In this document: positions 7,420 through 8,048 of the stretch, piece after piece
Layout of the letters: every line of letters begins with the position of its first letter
How positions within the stretch are numbered: position 1 is the stretch's first letter
DNA from: Gammaproteobacteria bacterium
GTDB taxonomy: Bacteria > Pseudomonadota > Gammaproteobacteria > SZUA-152
Direction of reading: 5' to 3'
DNA: 8,048 bases
Assembly: GCA_030599435.1 (NCBI GenBank)
Contig: JAUVNZ010000060.1
Coordinates: forward strand, 1-8,048
Position numbers and translations under genes: made by a program
The notes under the pieces: model-generated
Databases searched by the model: none
What the model saw: only the letters and a program-made list of their open reading frames with translations
What the model was told of the DNA's origin: nothing

Positions 7420-8048
7420 TTATTCTGCCGTCCAGCCCGCCGTGTGGCGAACCTCACGTGGATTATCAACCTGGTTACGTGTTGGCATAAAAAACATTCC
7501 TGGCACGTGCAGTAGTTTGCTGATGGGAAAAATCACCATCAGGGTGATAACCAGGCTTAAATGAAGTAGCACAAAGACGTCAGCAGGTAATGGCTGCAGA
7601 TCGAAGTACATCAATCCCAGCATGTATGCTTTGACTGCAACAATGTCGGTGTGTGACAGATATTTAATACCTAAACCACTAAGGCCAATTGCCATAAGAA
7701 GTGCAAGCATTAAGTGATCGGACAGGCTAGAAATGTAACGTACACGGTCTACTAAAAAGCGACGCGCCCATAAACCAGCAAGACCAAATAACATGCCAAA
7801 GGCAGCGTATTTACCGAAGGGTTGAATCAGGGCAACAATCGTCCACACAGGTTCCTGGAAATAACGTAGATGACGGAAAAGTACGAGGGCGAGTGCTACA
7901 TGGAAAACCCAGCCAAATAACCAGGTCCATTTATTAGATTTAAACAAGCTTTGAAAAACAGTCACTTCTTTGGTCATGCGCCATACGACACCAGTTTTAG
8001 TGGTAGGGGCAGGTGTGGTCGGAATCTTTAATGGCGCAGGCGTGCGCG
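7420..8048 (-). CDS. dsrM: DsrM, NarI-like membrane cytochrome b subunit, C-terminal part (5' end beyond window)
   Basis: 208 codons of a membrane protein whose reading frame stays open to the window edge. The coding sequence therefore starts upstream, and the methionine at 7977 is internal: the 23 residues before it (TPAPLKIPTTPAPTTKTGVV within them) continue in frame. At least four hydrophobic segments are visible, around WTWLFGWVFHVALALVLF, YAAFGMLFGLAGLWA, LMLALLMAIGLSGLGI and VFVLLHLSLVITLMVIF. Histidines in the first (GWVFH, LFRH) and last (LLHLS, KLLH) are good candidates for ligands of two b hemes, as in the NarI family. DsrM anchors DsrK and links it to the quinone pool. It lies 29 nt before dsrK in the usual dsrMK order. 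The remaining N-terminal helices are outside the window. Confidence 0.93.
   Translation of the reverse strand, partial: RTPAPLKIPTTPAPTTKTGVVWRMTKEVTVFQSLFKSNKWTWLFGWVFHVALALVLFRHLRYFQEPVWTIVALIQPFGKYAAFGMLFGLAGLWARRFLVDRVRYISSLSDHLMLALLMAIGLSGLGIKYLSHTDIVAVKAYMLGLMYFDLQPLPADVFVLLHLSLVITLMVIFPISKLLHVPGMFFMPTRNQVDNPREVRHTAGWTAE

Noticed and set aside
7420..7977. DsrM as a complete 185-residue protein starting at the ATG at 7977
   Set aside because: The frame stays open for 23 more codons to the window edge with plausible DsrM residues, and the family has additional N-terminal helices, so the gene is truncated by the window.

Overview
The window carries most of a reverse (oxidative) dissimilatory sulfite reductase gene cluster on the minus strand. 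Reading 5'->3' on that strand (high to low coordinates), the order is: dsrM (5' end outside the window), dsrK, dsrL, dsrJ, dsrO, dsrP, a trpD2/ybiB-like gene, a short transposon-like element, and the first 17 codons of dsrN. DsrL sits between DsrK and DsrJ, and DsrJ is a triheme cytochrome in a complete MKJOP set. This points to a sulfur-oxidizing proteobacterium that stores or oxidizes sulfur through rDsrAB, most likely a gammaproteobacterium. The moderate GC content fits several free-living or symbiotic lineages, and I cannot name a genus from this sequence.

Layout: dsrM to dsrP (about 8048-1383) form one tightly packed run with gaps of 29, 83, 27, -4 and 49 nt, so a single transcript is likely. 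DsrM (membrane cytochrome b), DsrK (cytoplasmic CCG/Fe-S protein), DsrJ (periplasmic-side triheme cytochrome c), DsrO (Tat-exported ferredoxin-like protein) and DsrP (NrfD-type quinone-interacting membrane protein) make the transmembrane DsrMKJOP complex. It exchanges electrons between the periplasm, the quinone pool and cytoplasmic thiol/persulfide carriers (DsrC). DsrL is the soluble Fe-S flavoprotein that accepts electrons from rDsrAB and passes them to NAD(P)+. DsrN amidates siroheme to the siroamide of DsrAB.

After dsrP the cluster departs from the textbook order (dsrP directly followed by dsrN). A complete TrpD2/YbiB-like gene (1301-300) intervenes. It belongs to the nucleoside phosphorylase-II/anthranilate phosphoribosyltransferase superfamily but lacks the usual PRPP glycine loop. 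Between it and dsrN lies a roughly 224-bp non-coding element (77-300) with good terminal inverted repeats (21 of 25 bp identical) and a TA dinucleotide on both sides. The insertion appears to have struck exactly the stop codon of the trpD2-like gene, changing TAA to TAG without altering the protein, and to have widened a gap of about 20 nt before dsrN to 246 nt.

No tRNA, rRNA or CRISPR array was seen. Apart from the element, all non-coding stretches are under 100 nt.
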